Positions 6,040 to 6,133 of a stretch of 6,133 nt of DNA are shown here, piece after piece (positions within the stretch are counted from its first letter, which is position 1; the number at the start of each line of letters is the position of its first letter). Where the stretch lies: assembly GCA_003246795.1 (NCBI GenBank), contig QKCS01000042.1, positions 1-6,133 of the forward strand, written 5' to 3'. This DNA comes from Alphaproteobacteria bacterium. Its GTDB lineage: Bacteria > Pseudomonadota > Alphaproteobacteria > Micropepsales > Micropepsaceae. The notes below the pieces were generated by a model. That model made no database searches, was not told the DNA's origin, and was given only the letters and a program-made list of their open reading frames with translations. Both the position numbers and the translations under genes were made by a program.

Positions 6040-6095
6040 GTAGTGCGCACGCCGTGCGCTTTCACTACGCGTCGCGTCGACGCTTCTTCTCCTGT
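6040..6095 (+). terminator. Tandem hairpins and pyrimidine-rich tract downstream of rpsT, probable terminator
   Basis: The first hairpin pairs GTAGT (6040-6044) plus GCGCAC (6045-6050) with GTGCGC (6054-6059) and ACTAC (6064-6068). It has a three-base loop and a four-base bulge, TTTC. The second follows without a gap: GCGTCG (6069-6074) and CGACGC (6078-6083) around CGT. A pyrimidine-rich stretch starting TTCTTCT follows at once. A GC-rich stem followed by a U-rich tail fits intrinsic termination, though the T run is interrupted by C. It lies about 40-85 nt past the rpsT stop. Confidence 0.55.
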
Positions 6096-6133
6096 TCCTT
6101 CTGTCACAAAAGTAATAAATCCGTACACAGAGC
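6084..6133. other. Pyrimidine-rich then AT-rich segment at the right edge
   Basis: After the hairpins the plus strand runs through about 20 nearly pure pyrimidines and then a short AT-rich piece containing CAAAAGTAATAAAT (about 6107-6120), which stands out against the GC-rich surroundings. TAATAA could be part of a promoter for the next gene, but no matching -35 is seen. I see no coding region, and no DnaA box close to the TTATCCACA consensus. Confidence 0.3.

Noticed and set aside
6118..6130. Possible DnaA box near the right edge (CCGTACACA)
   Set aside because: It matches the TTATCCACA consensus at only about five of nine positions and stands alone, so it cannot support an origin call.

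Overview
This 6.1 kb window is dense, GC-rich housekeeping chromosome, most likely from an alphaproteobacterium. Three things point there: the gene order dut-coaBC-ubiB-ubiE / mutM-ech-rpsT, the alphaproteobacterial style of the MutM zinc finger and of ribosomal protein S20, and the high G/C third codon positions. No mobile element, CRISPR array, tRNA, rRNA or phage gene is visible. I found no undescribed biological system here.

Left block, minus strand (read right to left): ubiE (2-polyprenyl-1,4-benzoquinol C-methyltransferase), ubiB (atypical kinase/ATPase of ubiquinone synthesis), coaBC (bifunctional enzyme making 4'-phosphopantetheine) and dut (dUTPase, cut off by the window's left edge). 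ubiE and ubiB are separated by 2 nt. coaBC and dut overlap by 4 nt (GTGA). About 110 nt separate ubiB from coaBC and carry small inverted repeats but no promoter I can defend. The block joins quinone synthesis, coenzyme A synthesis and nucleotide-pool sanitation.

Right block, plus strand: mutM (formamidopyrimidine-DNA glycosylase), an enoyl-CoA hydratase of the short-chain crotonase type, and rpsT (ribosomal protein S20). mutM and ubiE are divergent, with only about 58 nt between their starts. rpsT has its own strong promoter-like sequence (TTGACG - 17 nt - TATAAG) inside an 8-bp inverted repeat.

The last 134 nt after rpsT hold two back-to-back hairpins, a pyrimidine-rich tract and a short AT-rich stretch. 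In many alphaproteobacteria dnaA follows rpsT, so this segment probably holds the rpsT terminator and the start of the dnaA upstream region, but dnaA itself is not in the window. The points most worth checking are the rpsT promoter symmetry, the tandem hairpins, the apparently SD-less mutM start, and the start codons of coaBC and ubiE.
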